Part shown: piece by piece, positions 1-8,411 of the stretch | How positions within the stretch are numbered: position 1 is the stretch's first letter | How the letters are laid out: each line of letters begins with the position of its first letter | Source: Tenacibaculum finnmarkense genomovar ulcerans | GTDB lineage: Bacteria > Bacteroidota > Bacteroidia > Flavobacteriales > Flavobacteriaceae | Length of the DNA: 32,935 nucleotides | Reading direction: 5' to 3' | Assembly: GCF_900239495.1 (NCBI RefSeq) | Contig: NZ_OENE01000049.1 | Location: forward strand, 1 to 32,935 | The notes under the pieces: model-generated | Database searches by the model: none | Told to the model about the DNA's origin: nothing | The model's input: the letters and a program-made list of their open reading frames with translations, nothing else | Made by a program: the position numbers and the translations under genes

Positions 1-12
1 GAGCGACATAAA

Positions 13-464
13 TTAAGCATAAATTTTAGTGAGTCGATATAGGAAAAAAGTAACATCTCTGACACCTCTAAACTGTGCTCGAAAAGCTTTTATTTTCACA
101 TTAAAAGATTCTGCGGAAGCATTTGTATTGCTGTTATTGAAGTAATTTAAAATAGGTTTGTAATGATATTGTATCGTTTTTTTGATGGTATTAAACGATT
201 TTAAATTTTCATCTTCAACTTTATTATACCAAAGCGCTAATTTTGTTCTAGCGACATCTTTTCCTGTTTTCGTTTCAAACACAGATTTTAAACCCTGTGA
301 CAAATCGTATGCTTTTTTTATCTCAGGATATAAATTAAATAAAATAACAGCTCTTTCTTTTTGATTATCTGTCCACTTTTCTTGCGATTTAAAAAGTGTA
401 AACCTGCTCCTGGCTAGTAGCTGACGCTTGGTTTCTCCATTTTCAAGAATTTCAGCTATCCGTT
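13..464 (-). pseudogene. Truncated ISL3/ISAon1-like transposase remnant
   Basis: This is the C-terminal part of a DDE transposase, read from about 464 down to a TAA at 13-15. Visible blocks are ETKRQLLARSRF near the upstream end, WTDNQKERA, then TNASAESFNVKIKAFR (which should carry the catalytic Glu in AESFN) and FFLYRL near the C-terminus. This pattern is typical of ISL3-family transposases, especially the ISAon1-like group of Flavobacteriia (recognised from memory). About 150 codons remain where intact relatives have roughly 300. Stop codons in the same frame block reading just upstream of 464, and the N-terminal catalytic Asp residues are missing. The longest open stretch (13-303) would need a TTG start in mid-domain and is not a real gene start. 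No terminal inverted repeats or target duplication were recognised. It is most likely a dead IS fragment. Confidence 0.8.
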
Positions 465-515
465 ACTATTTCTGTTTTAGGAAAACATTTTTTGGATCAG
501 TTTCTAGCTTTTTTT

Positions 516-603
516 TGATGATTCTTGTCAATTTTAGTGATTTTAATGACTAAAAAGTTCTCGATACAATTTTTTGAAGGAAAAAAATCACTCGAACTGA
601 CAG
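516..603 (+). repeat. Family B interspersed repeat, copy 1
   Basis: The unit starts TGATGATTCTTGTCAATTTT, continues with TTTTAATGACTAAAAAG and a TTCTCGATAC block, and ends with AATCACTCGAACTGACAG. Near-identical blocks recur at 23282-23355, 28979-29084 and 32761-32935. The two ends are imperfect inverted repeats (TTGTCAatTttAGTGA against TCACTCGAAcTGACA), so the unit can fold back on itself. It is non-coding and sits beside the dead transposase. Whether it spreads as DNA or works as RNA cannot be told from one window. Confidence 0.75.
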
Positions 604-684
604 TTATAATTTTTTGAGGTGTTTTTTATTTTACCATAGTTCTCTTTTTGATGGGGATGCTGAGCTAAATTGAGTATGATGTTT

Positions 685-710
685 CTTTTAAAAAAATCAC
701 TCGAATTGAT
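685..710 (+). repeat. Family B repeat, partial copy
   Basis: A short stretch, CTTTTAAAAAAATCACTCGA followed by ATTGAT, matches the right end of the family B unit, with T in place of C in the AACTGAC part. The rest of the unit is absent, so this is a decayed or truncated copy. Confidence 0.5.
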
Positions 711-769
711 AGGGTAGAGATTGGTGGAATTATAGTTGATCTATCTATTTATGAAAATTAGCAGAAATG

Positions 770-853
770 CCTAGCCCCGATTGAAGCTTTGTTTGAGCTC
801 TTTTTTGTTTTTTTAAACAAAAAAAGCGAGTGCGGAAAGCGGGAAATTGCTTC
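770..853 (-). repeat. Family A structured repeat, copy 1
   Basis: On the minus strand it reads GAAGCAATTTCCCGC, TTTCCGCACTCGCT, an A/T hairpin, GAGCTCAAACAA, AGCTTCAATCGGGGCTAGG. The centre forms a hairpin (CTCTTTTTTGTTT paired with AAACAAAAAAAG on the plus strand), CCCG can pair with CGGG, and GAAGC with GCTTC. Other copies are at 14868-14952, 28826-28916 and 32585-32691. It abuts the T-run of the terminator that follows the SulP gene. No ORF is visible. Confidence 0.85.
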
Positions 854-897
854 AAAAAAAATCGATAATAAGTAACTGTAAGCTCCTTATTATCGAT
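854..897 (-). terminator. Rho-independent terminator of the usp-sulP operon
   Basis: ATCGATAATAAG (861-872) pairs with CTTATTATCGAT (886-897), giving a 12-bp stem with a 13-nt loop. On the minus strand it is followed by a run of seven T (854-860). It lies 30 bp past the stop of the SulP gene, the right place to end the minus-strand transcript. Confidence 0.8.
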
Positions 898-927
898 ATA
901 AATAATGTTTTTATTTTAAATGTTCTG

Positions 928-3129
928 CTATTTACAAATAGTGTTTTTTAAACGAACTCCGAAATCGGCAAGTGTTTTTATTTCTTTTATACCCGCTAAT
1001 CGTTCTCTACCAATAACTAATAAACCTTTATTGTTTGCTTCAATATGATAGTATTTATTGCTTTCAAAAAATAAAACAAGTTCGTCTGTAAAAAAACTTT
1101 TTATTTGAGAAGCATTTTTTCCAGAAAGATAAAATCGTTTAGAGAAATCAGGGTGGTTGTCTATGTTAATGTCTTTGAAACCTGCAAAATGATAAATGTA
1201 TTCGAAAATACCTTCTTTGTCTAAAGTGAATTCAGGAGTGTTTTTTTCAATGTCAATATACATCATAGTGACTTTAATAATTTGTTTAGCGATTAATTCT
1301 CCTTCTGAAAATTCAACGTCAAATAATGTACAGTTATCATTAGATAAAATATTAGATATATTACTTATTTGGCGAGTTTTAAAATAACCAAAATCTGTAA
1401 TTTTAGTTAGAGCTTCTTTTGCTGAAATATTATACGACCATTTTAATTCGTTAGAAATTTTTTGTAATGATTTTTGTCGTTTTGTTAAATTAGATGATGT
1501 AGTATTTTCATCAATTTCAACAGGGTTATTTTTACGTAAAGCAAATGGATGGGCGCTTTCTGTTTTATAACCATCTAAACCAATAACTTCAAAATAACCA
1601 CCTTTTCGCTTAAAGGTTTCTGCGTAATTATTTAAATTTTCCATAACAGAATGATCTATAAAATCACATAAAGAAAAATCAATAATTGCTTCTTCAGTTT
1701 CAGGTATTTGATCTAATTTTGATTTCAATTTTGTGAAGTTTAAAAAACTTGCGAAGTTTTTTACTGAAACATAATATTTTTCATCTTCTTTAAACATTAA
1801 AACGTTTGGTTTTAATAGATTTGTAATGAAAAACATAATGTTTTTATTAATGAAAACATGAATGATAAAAGTAATAAAAATACCCGCTAAAATACCCGTA
1901 ATTAAATTGGTAGCTATAGTGGTTAATAGGGTTGCCAAAAAGATAATTAATTGCTCTTTCCCTATTTTAAATACTTTAACAATATTTTCGGGTGATGCTA
2001 ATTTATAACCTGTATATACTAATATTGCTGCTAAAGCTGGTAATGGTATTTTTCGTAATTCGGTAGCGAAAAGCAAAATAAATGCTACTAAAAATAATGC
2101 GTGAAAAAAGTTTGCTGAACGATTACTTCCTTTGTTATTTACATTAACAGAGCTTCGTGCTATTACCGTTACAACATTTAAACCACCTAAAAGACCACTG
2201 ATAACCGTTGCTAACCCTAAGGCTCTAATGTCTTTATTAACGTTAGAACGGCGCTTTAAGGTATCTAATTTATCTACCGCTTTTATACTTAATAAACTCT
2301 CTATACTAGCAATTAATGTTATGGCAATTACTGCATTTATAAAATCAAATTCATAAATTTTATCAAAATTAGGAAAGGCAAAGCTCGATAAAACATCGTT
2401 TGGTAATTCTATTAATAAGCTTTTATCAATAGGGTATGGGCTTGCTGAAAATAAATCATAATAGTAATACATACCAATACTTAAAACAACAATCCACATA
2501 GGAGCAGGGATTAATTGAAAGTATTTGTTACGTATTTTACTGTAAAAAATCATGATTAATAAACTAATAATACCAACTAAACCTGCATAAAAAATACTGG
2601 TGTTATCGGTTTTTATAAAATCAATGATTCCGCTAGGCATTTGTAAAAGCAAATCGATAATACTTCCTTTTGCATTTAAATTACCCAGCATTACATGTAT
2701 TTGTTTGGCAAAAATACCGATACCTATAGCTGCTAGCATTCCTTGAATAGCGGAGGATGGAAAATAATCTCCTAAAGCGCCCATTCGAAGAAAACCAAGA
2801 ATAATCATGATAATTCCTGAAATAACAATTGCGGCAAGGGTGTATAAATATCCTTGATGCATATCGCCAGCTCCTAAGGTGGTTATTGCTGCTAGTACAA
2901 CAACAACTAATCCGTTTCCAGGCCCTGTAATTGTTACATTAGAACCTCCTAAAACAGCAACAACGGTACCACCTACAATTGCAGCAATAACTCCTGAAAT
3001 TGGTGGTGCTCCTGATGCTAAGGCTAGTCCGAAACCTAAAGGAAGTGCTATTAATGATACTACGAAACCTGCAAAAATATTTTGAGGTATTTCACTTAAA
3101 AATGTTTTAAAACGTTTTGATTTTCCCAT
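928..3129 (-). CDS. SulP family inorganic anion transporter with STAS domain and C-terminal extension
   Basis: A 733-residue inner-membrane transporter of the SLC26/SulP family, which moves sulfate, bicarbonate or related anions; the substrate cannot be read from sequence. Residues about 15-435 hold the hydrophobic transport core, with the N-terminal family blocks (IPQNIFAGFVVSLIALPLGF; GSNVTITGPGNG at 62-73) and later ASIESLLSIKAVDKLD (274-289) and NVVTVIARSSVN (318-329). A STAS-like domain follows (about 445-522). A further 210 residues (523-733) go beyond the usual 500-570-residue bacterial SulP length; I do not recognise this part. The ATG lies one base after the stop of the universal stress protein gene, so the two are surely co-transcribed. 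SulP next to a stress protein suggests stress-linked control of anion flux (inference). Confidence 0.9.
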   Translation of the reverse strand: MGKSKRFKTFLSEIPQNIFAGFVVSLIALPLGFGLALASGAPPISGVIAAIVGGTVVAVLGGSNVTITGPGNGLVVVVLAAITTLGAGDMHQGYLYTLAAIVISGIIMIILGFLRMGALGDYFPSSAIQGMLAAIGIGIFAKQIHVMLGNLNAKGSIIDLLLQMPSGIIDFIKTDNTSIFYAGLVGIISLLIMIFYSKIRNKYFQLIPAPMWIVVLSIGMYYYYDLFSASPYPIDKSLLIELPNDVLSSFAFPNFDKIYEFDFINAVIAITLIASIESLLSIKAVDKLDTLKRRSNVNKDIRALGLATVISGLLGGLNVVTVIARSSVNVNNKGSNRSANFFHALFLVAFILLFATELRKIPLPALAAILVYTGYKLASPENIVKVFKIGKEQLIIFLATLLTTIATNLITGILAGIFITFIIHVFINKNIMFFITNLLKPNVLMFKEDEKYYVSVKNFASFLNFTKLKSKLDQIPETEEAIIDFSLCDFIDHSVMENLNNYAETFKRKGGYFEVIGLDGYKTESAHPFALRKNNPVEIDENTTSSNLTKRQKSLQKISNELKWSYNISAKEALTKITDFGYFKTRQISNISNILSNDNCTLFDVEFSEGELIAKQIIKVTMMYIDIEKNTPEFTLDKEGIFEYIYHFAGFKDINIDNHPDFSKRFYLSGKNASQIKSFFTDELVLFFESNKYYHIEANNKGLLVIGRERLAGIKEIKTLADFGVRLKNTICK

Positions 3130-3130
3130 T

Positions 3131-3958
3131 CTACTTAACTATTAAAACATCGGTTGGTAATTCGGATAAGATATATTCAATATCATGCGGAAATATTCGA
3201 TCTAAAAGCCCTGTTTTTTTAGGGGCACTTATAACCAATAAATCGGCTCTTTTTACTTTTGCGTAATGACCAATAGAATATCCTCTACGGCCAAAAATAC
3301 TTTGTGTTTTTATGATAATATCAGCTGTTTTAATGTGTTCTAGCATTTTATTTACACGTGCGTCTTCACGTTTTTGCATGCGCTCTTTGGTTAATGTTGC
3401 TTTACGTAATGATACGTCATCGCTTACATTTACGTTTAATTCGGCAGCACTTATTTCTTCAACAATAGTAACTCTTTTACATTCTAAATTTGTAGCGAAA
3501 TTAAAGCCTGTTTTAATGGTTTCTTCTGTTTTTTCGTCTTGTAAACCGCTAATAACAATATGTTTACAGGGTATTCTTTCTGTAGATGGTTTTATTAGTA
3601 ACAATACAGAGCAAGGAGCTTTACGGGTAAGTTTTCGGGCAATTGAGCCTACATAATAGGTGTATATTTTTTCTTTTTGTAAAGCACCTAGTATTAATAG
3701 ATCTACTTTTTCTTGTGTTGTTGTTTGTAAAATTACATCAACGGGTTTTCCTTCTTGCCAAATAACTTTTAAAGGTTTTTTTAGGGTAGGGGCCTCACTT
3801 AATAAGTGTTGTAGTTGTTTTTCTTTTTCGTCAGATTTTTGTCCGACGTGAACTCCAATTAATTGTGCATTAAACATATTTGACAAGCGAATGCTTTCAA
3901 ATAAATTAGCTTTTAAATTGGGTGAAAAAGCAATACCAATAAGAATGTTTTTTATCAA
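3131..3958 (-). CDS. Tandem universal stress protein (UspA family)
   Basis: A 275-residue cytoplasmic protein made of two UspA-like halves. The first half runs from IKNILIGIAFS to LTRKAPCSVLLLI; the second starts at CKHIVISGL and ends SELPTDVLIVK, the usual final strand of the fold. The nucleotide-binding signature G-2x-G-9x-G(S/T) is not intact in either half: the first has VGSIARKLTRKAP but lacks the earlier Gly pair, so ATP binding is doubtful. The only start giving the usual MxxILIG N-terminus is TTG at 3956-3958; no in-frame ATG lies upstream before a stop. It is first in the operon, with sulP following after one base. Family role: stress survival and, when paired with transporters, possible regulation of them (inference). 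Confidence 0.88.
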   Translation of the reverse strand: MIKNILIGIAFSPNLKANLFESIRLSNMFNAQLIGVHVGQKSDEKEKQLQHLLSEAPTLKKPLKVIWQEGKPVDVILQTTTQEKVDLLILGALQKEKIYTYYVGSIARKLTRKAPCSVLLLIKPSTERIPCKHIVISGLQDEKTEETIKTGFNFATNLECKRVTIVEEISAAELNVNVSDDVSLRKATLTKERMQKREDARVNKMLEHIKTADIIIKTQSIFGRRGYSIGHYAKVKRADLLVISAPKKTGLLDRIFPHDIEYILSELPTDVLIVK

Positions 3959-4048
3959 AGTATAAATTTTAAAAAGCCCTAATATATAGTTTTCTGACTG
4001 TTTAAAAAAAAAATAGAGTATTGAAAATTGATAAGCATTACATAATTA

Positions 4049-5758
4049 CTAAATATCTAAGCCAAAAACGCTTTTTAATTTTTCTATTAATGGATTTTTC
4101 TCTTTAAGTTTCGTGAATTTTTCTTGTGGTGTATAGGCGAATTTTTTTTCGACTACTTCATTAACTACAATAGTTATTTGAATAGCATAATTATTTAATT
4201 TTTCACGTAAAAATCGAGTAAGTTTAGCCTTAATACGTTCTAATTGTACTTGCATTAATTCATTTGGGACAGCAAAAGTAACTGTATATTCTTTTGCTAA
4301 AACAGGTTGGCTAGAGGCTAAAACTGAAGCAATACTAAGATCGCCAAGTTGTTGTGTTTTTAAAGTGTATACTTTCCAAGCATCTTTAAGTTCTTTGTCT
4401 GTAAAAAGAGTTTTAGGATGGTTTTCAAAATTTTCAGAATCATCCTCGGTATTTTTAACCACTGGTTTTTGATGAATACTTTTTAAAGATAAGCCTGAAG
4501 TACGGCGTTTTATATTTTTTAATAATGGTTTTGATGATGATTGGCTAGTAGCGCTAATTAGCGGCTTTATTGGAGCCGCTGTAGCTATTTTTACTGTTGA
4601 TTTTACAATAGGTGCTGCTATGCTATTTTTTACTGGAGATAAAGAAGTAAAAAAAGTAGCTGGAATTATGTAGTTGCTAGATTTTTTTTTTGCTCCATCA
4701 AAATTGATAGAGGCTATTTGCATTAAGGTTAATTCTACCAGCAATCGTTGGTTTTTACTGCCTCGATATTTTAAATCGCAATCGTTTGCTTTGTCAATTC
4801 CTGGGAGCAGAAACTGCATGCTTGCTTTTTTTGATTGTTCAAAATATTTTTTCTTAGTAGCATCGCCAACTTCTAATAAAGAAATGGTAGCGGCATCTTT
4901 TGAAACTAATAAATCTCTAAAATGAGATGCTAATCCGTTTATAAAATGATGACCTTCAAAACCTTTGTTTAAAACAGCATTAAAAGCCAGTAAAACTTGT
5001 GGGATTTTTTGTTCAATTAGTAAATCAGTAATTGTAAAATATACGTCATAATCTAACACGTTTAAGTTTTGAGTAACTGCCTCTCGAGTTAAGTTTTTCC
5101 CTGAAAAACTAATTACTCTATCAAAAATAGACAAAGCGTCACGCATAGCGCCATCTGCTTTTTGAGCGATAATATGCAGCGCATCATCATCAGCTGTAAT
5201 ATTTTCTTTAATGCAAATGGTTTTTAAATATTCTTTTGCATCTAAAACACCAATACGTTTAAAATCAAAAATTTGACAACGAGATAATATCGTAGGTATA
5301 ATTTTATGCTTTTCAGTCGTTGCTAAAATAAAAATAGCATGGGCTGGTGGCTCTTCTAAGGTTTTTAAAAAGGCATTAAAAGCCGCTTGAGAAAGCATGT
5401 GAACTTCATCAATGATATATACTTTGTATTTTCCTGTTTGTGGAGGAATACGAACTTGATCGGTTAAATTTCGGATGTCATCAACAGAATTATTTGATGC
5501 TGCATCTAATTCAAAAATATTAAAAGCAAAATCTTCATCAGTTTTAACCGTTGTATTATCTTCTTGATTGATACGTTTTGCTAAAATACGCGCACAAGAC
5601 GTTTTTCCAACACCTCTAGGACCTGTAAATAATAAAGCCTGGGCTAAATGATCATTTTTTATAGCATTTTCAAGCGTGTTTGTAATTGCTTGTTGCCCAA
5701 CTACATCTTCAAAAATTTGAGGACGATATTTACGTGCTGATACTATAAAATGCTCCAT
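4049..5758 (-). CDS. dnaX: DNA polymerase III subunits gamma and tau
   Basis: The clamp-loader ATPase of the replisome, 569 residues. Residues 46-53 form Walker A (GPRGVGKT), 117-120 Walker B (DEVH), and 159-161 the SRC sensor/arginine-finger motif, followed by the AAA+ lid and oligomerisation domains. After about residue 370 comes a Ser/Ala/Lys-rich linker and a tau-like C-terminal domain (about 455-569). The four-Cys zinc module between Walker A and Walker B of E. coli-type DnaX is absent: the stretch after CARILAKRIN is acidic with no further Cys. From memory this is normal for Flavobacteriia. A -7 box lies 24 bp upstream, and a bidirectional terminator separates the gene from the TonB receptor gene. 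No frameshift signal for making a short gamma form was noticed. Confidence 0.96.
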   Translation of the reverse strand: MEHFIVSARKYRPQIFEDVVGQQAITNTLENAIKNDHLAQALLFTGPRGVGKTSCARILAKRINQEDNTTVKTDEDFAFNIFELDAASNNSVDDIRNLTDQVRIPPQTGKYKVYIIDEVHMLSQAAFNAFLKTLEEPPAHAIFILATTEKHKIIPTILSRCQIFDFKRIGVLDAKEYLKTICIKENITADDDALHIIAQKADGAMRDALSIFDRVISFSGKNLTREAVTQNLNVLDYDVYFTITDLLIEQKIPQVLLAFNAVLNKGFEGHHFINGLASHFRDLLVSKDAATISLLEVGDATKKKYFEQSKKASMQFLLPGIDKANDCDLKYRGSKNQRLLVELTLMQIASINFDGAKKKSSNYIIPATFFTSLSPVKNSIAAPIVKSTVKIATAAPIKPLISATSQSSSKPLLKNIKRRTSGLSLKSIHQKPVVKNTEDDSENFENHPKTLFTDKELKDAWKVYTLKTQQLGDLSIASVLASSQPVLAKEYTVTFAVPNELMQVQLERIKAKLTRFLREKLNNYAIQITIVVNEVVEKKFAYTPQEKFTKLKEKNPLIEKLKSVFGLDI

Positions 5759-5781
5759 TTAATTGCTCCTTTTTATACTTA

Positions 5782-5789
5782 CAAAAATA
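5782..5789 (-). promoter_or_regulatory. Bacteroidota -7 promoter box for dnaX
   Basis: TATTTTTG on the minus strand matches TAnnTTTG exactly, 24 bp before the dnaX ATG and downstream of the terminator at 5791-5820. No clear -33 TTTG was identified. Confidence 0.55.
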
Positions 5790-5790
5790 G

Positions 5791-5820
5791 AAAAACTCCG
5801 CTATAATAGCGGAGTTTTTT
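5791..5820. terminator. Bidirectional terminator between TonB receptor gene and dnaX
   Basis: AAAAACTCCGCTA and TAGCGGAGTTTTTT form a GC-rich stem (CTCCGCTA/TAGCGGAG) with a tiny loop, flanked by A-run and T-run. It lies 38 bp after the stop of the TonB receptor gene, so its main job is to end that minus-strand transcript. Confidence 0.88.
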
Positions 5821-5858
5821 ACATTTATTTAAAAATCATTTTAATTTTTAAATAAAAA

Positions 5859-8240
5859 TTAAATCGTAAAATCAATTCCAAAAACAATATTTCTACCAGT
5901 ATTTAAAATAGCGTCTGATTTTAAACGAGATAAATGATTTATATATTTTTTATCAAAAATATTTTTAACACTAATTGATGTTGTAAATTTATATTTATGA
6001 ATAAAAACATCACCGCCAATACCAAAATTAACCAAACTATAGCCAGGTGTTTTTGTTTCAAAAGAGCTTATGTTTTTTTGCTCAAAAGAAGAATGAATAC
6101 TTAACGAAGTATAGCCGTTTTGTAACCATTTCGTGTTTAAAACTTCGGTTCTAAGTGTGTTTTTTAAGGTGTTTGCCGGTATTAATGGTAAATAATTGTT
6201 TTCGTTTTTTGTATTATTTCGTTTACCGATAACTGTTTCAAAACTACTTTCTAAATGCAACCAATCTAAAGGGTGTGGGTGTAAATGAACTCCAAATTCA
6301 CCACCGTATAATTTAGCATCTTCTTGTAAATAAGTATAAACAGGTGCTTCATCTTCAATTTTACCGGTTGGCGATAAATAAATATAATCATTTATTTTAT
6401 TATAAAATCCGTTGGCAAAAACTTCAAAATGTTTCGATTTATAATCAAAAGAAATATCTAATTGCAGGTTTTTTTCGTTAGATAAATCATTATTTCCTTG
6501 TTCAAATCGATTGGTTCCGTGATGAACACCATTTGATGTTAATTCGGCTAAATTGGGAGCTCTAAATCCGTTAGCGATATTAATACGGGTATTTATATCT
6601 TTAAAAAGTAAGGTTTTAAAACCTAAAGATGCTGTAAAACTATTAAATTGTTTATCTATTGGATTAAAAACATGCACTTCATCTTCATGCTTAATTTCAT
6701 GTTTTTCGGTTTTTATAGCCCTATTATCGAAACGAATTCCTCCTTGTAATTTAGTGGTTTCGTTTACATCAAAATTAGCGGTTGTAAAAATACCAAAATC
6801 ATTAATAGTTGCATCAGGAATTAATAATTCTTCACCAAAATTAGTGTTTGTTTGATGCAAACCTTGTGTTCCTAAAAGAATTTCAAAATTTTTCAGTTTA
6901 GGAAAATGATATTTCAAATTATAGCTAAATGTTTTTAGCTCCATATTTAAGGCCGGCTCATTATTTGCGTGTTCTTCATGCTCCTCATGGTCATCGTGTT
7001 CGTCGTGGTCATCATCATGATTGTCGTGGTCATGATCTTCGTGATTCGCATGGTCATCATCATGGTCATCATGGTCATCGTGTTCATCTTCATGCTCATG
7101 TTCGTCATCATGATGTTCGTGTTCGTCTTCAAATTCTTTTCTACTATTGATTGTATATCCTAAATCGATATCTAATTTTGAAGCGTTAAAAAAAATGTGA
7201 TTATGCAAGCTTATAATATGGTTATTAATATCTTGATACGGGTTTTCAAGCGCTGTTTTTTTGGTTTGTGTTCCAATTCCTTCTGTTAAACCTAGTTTTG
7301 AGTTATTAAAATTATAACGCAATGCTGATGAGAAGTTTTTTTGATGAAAACCAACGCCTAATTTCAAATCTTTTTCTTTAAAACGAGTATTAGTAACACG
7401 ATATGAAGGTGTTTTGTAATCAGAATGAATTCCATAAGTTCCACGAGCTAAAAATTGCCATTTTTCAAGAGATGATTTAACACCTAACGACATATTACTT
7501 CCCATTGTATTGGTAAAATAACGCTGATTAACATTGGTTTTAGTGGTGTTTTGCGAAGCAAATTTTTCTGGTTGAATATATAAAACTCCTCCTAAGGCAT
7601 CGGAACCATAAAGAAGCGATGCAGGTCCTTTTATTACTTCAATTCCCTGAACACCAGCTTGGTTAATACCTAAACCATGTTCGCCACCAAATTGTTGATT
7701 TTCTAGTCGAATTCCTTGCGTGTACACTAAAACACGGTTACCGCTTAAACCTCTAATTACAGGTTTTCCGATAGATGCGCCTGTTGATATTTGAGAAACT
7801 CCTGCAATATTTGTAATTCCTTCTGCAAGTGTCGTAGCACCTGTTCTGTGCAATGCTTTTGCCGATAATCGCTCAACTTTCATTACATTTTCAGATTGTA
7901 ATTTATTAAAAGGGGTAGAAATAATTATTTCATCAATTTTAAAAATAGCCTCTTCTAGTAAAGGATTAAAAATTTGGTTTTCATTATTAAAAATAAATGT
8001 TTTTGATACATTTTTAAAACCTAAATAATTAAATGTAATGGTTATTTTACCGTTAGGAATATGATTAAAAGTGTAGTTTCCTTGCGCATCTGAAGTAACG
8101 CCTTTGTGCAGTTGTTCGGCATAAATTTCAACACCTAATAAAGCGTTTTTATTGATATCTGTAATTTTTCCTGATACTTTATTTTGTGCGTACGAGTTTG
8201 ACATCCCTATTAAAAATAGGAAAAATATTATTTTTTTCAT
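5859..8240 (-). CDS. TonB-dependent receptor with His/Asp-rich loop, probable metal receptor
   Basis: An outer-membrane receptor of about 793 residues. I place the start at the ATG at 8238-8240, because it gives a clean signal peptide (MKKIIFFLFLIGMSNSYAQ); the open frame extends to 8291, but that would bury the signal. A carboxypeptidase-regulatory-like domain follows (VSGKITDINKNALLGVEIYA), then the plug (GKPVIRGLSGNRVLV, IEVIKGPASLLYGSDALGGV) and the beta-barrel. The plug resembles ZnuD-type zinc receptors. One extracellular-type loop, encoded by about 6960-7132, is a run of roughly 58 residues with 18 His, the rest mostly Asp and Glu, a likely divalent-metal trap. With the small His-rich gene upstream, this points to Zn (or Co/Ni/Cu) uptake. 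The specific metal is inference. Confidence 0.88.
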   Translation of the reverse strand: MKKIIFFLFLIGMSNSYAQNKVSGKITDINKNALLGVEIYAEQLHKGVTSDAQGNYTFNHIPNGKITITFNYLGFKNVSKTFIFNNENQIFNPLLEEAIFKIDEIIISTPFNKLQSENVMKVERLSAKALHRTGATTLAEGITNIAGVSQISTGASIGKPVIRGLSGNRVLVYTQGIRLENQQFGGEHGLGINQAGVQGIEVIKGPASLLYGSDALGGVLYIQPEKFASQNTTKTNVNQRYFTNTMGSNMSLGVKSSLEKWQFLARGTYGIHSDYKTPSYRVTNTRFKEKDLKLGVGFHQKNFSSALRYNFNNSKLGLTEGIGTQTKKTALENPYQDINNHIISLHNHIFFNASKLDIDLGYTINSRKEFEDEHEHHDDEHEHEDEHDDHDDHDDDHANHEDHDHDNHDDDHDEHDDHEEHEEHANNEPALNMELKTFSYNLKYHFPKLKNFEILLGTQGLHQTNTNFGEELLIPDATINDFGIFTTANFDVNETTKLQGGIRFDNRAIKTEKHEIKHEDEVHVFNPIDKQFNSFTASLGFKTLLFKDINTRINIANGFRAPNLAELTSNGVHHGTNRFEQGNNDLSNEKNLQLDISFDYKSKHFEVFANGFYNKINDYIYLSPTGKIEDEAPVYTYLQEDAKLYGGEFGVHLHPHPLDWLHLESSFETVIGKRNNTKNENNYLPLIPANTLKNTLRTEVLNTKWLQNGYTSLSIHSSFEQKNISSFETKTPGYSLVNFGIGGDVFIHKYKFTTSISVKNIFDKKYINHLSRLKSDAILNTGRNIVFGIDFTI
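6960..7132 (-). repeat. Low-complexity His/Asp/Glu codon tract inside the TonB receptor gene
   Basis: The tract is built from repeated CAT/CAC, GAT/GAC and GAA codons (HDDHDDHDDD-like). It also creates misleading open frames on both strands. Such tracts change length by slippage, so strain-to-strain length variation is likely. The encoded segment sits in the barrel part, between KEF and NNEPALN. Confidence 0.8.
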
Positions 8241-8299
8241 TAAATGTTTTTTATGAATATTTTTACTGATAAAATCTTTATAAATCATCATTTAAAATG

Positions 8300-8317
8300 A
8301 TTACAAAGTATTGTAAT
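8300..8317. promoter_or_regulatory. Palindrome upstream of the TonB receptor gene, candidate operator
   Basis: ATTACAA-AGTA-TTGTAAT is a perfect 7-4-7 inverted repeat, 60-77 bp upstream of the receptor ATG. On the minus strand it overlaps TACTTTG, a near-match to the -7 box (one base short). An operator for a metal-responsive repressor overlapping the promoter would fit, but the spacing is not the classical Fur/Zur 7-1-7 form. Confidence 0.35.
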
Positions 8318-8411
8318 ATGTAATTATGAAGCATCATTTTACTTCTTCATTTTATTAAATAAAAAAGTAATATCAAGCTCAAAAAAACACGATTATATAA
8401 AAAAGACTATG

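Noticed and set aside
6929..7163. Open frames on both strands across the His/Asp tract, coding Met/Ile/Val/His-rich peptides
   Set aside because: They are other-frame reads of the repetitive codons inside the TonB receptor gene; composition is monotonous and there is no start context.
8241..8291. Upstream in-frame ATG as the start of the TonB receptor
   Set aside because: It would add 17 polar residues before a clear signal peptide; the ATG at 8238-8240 is preferred.
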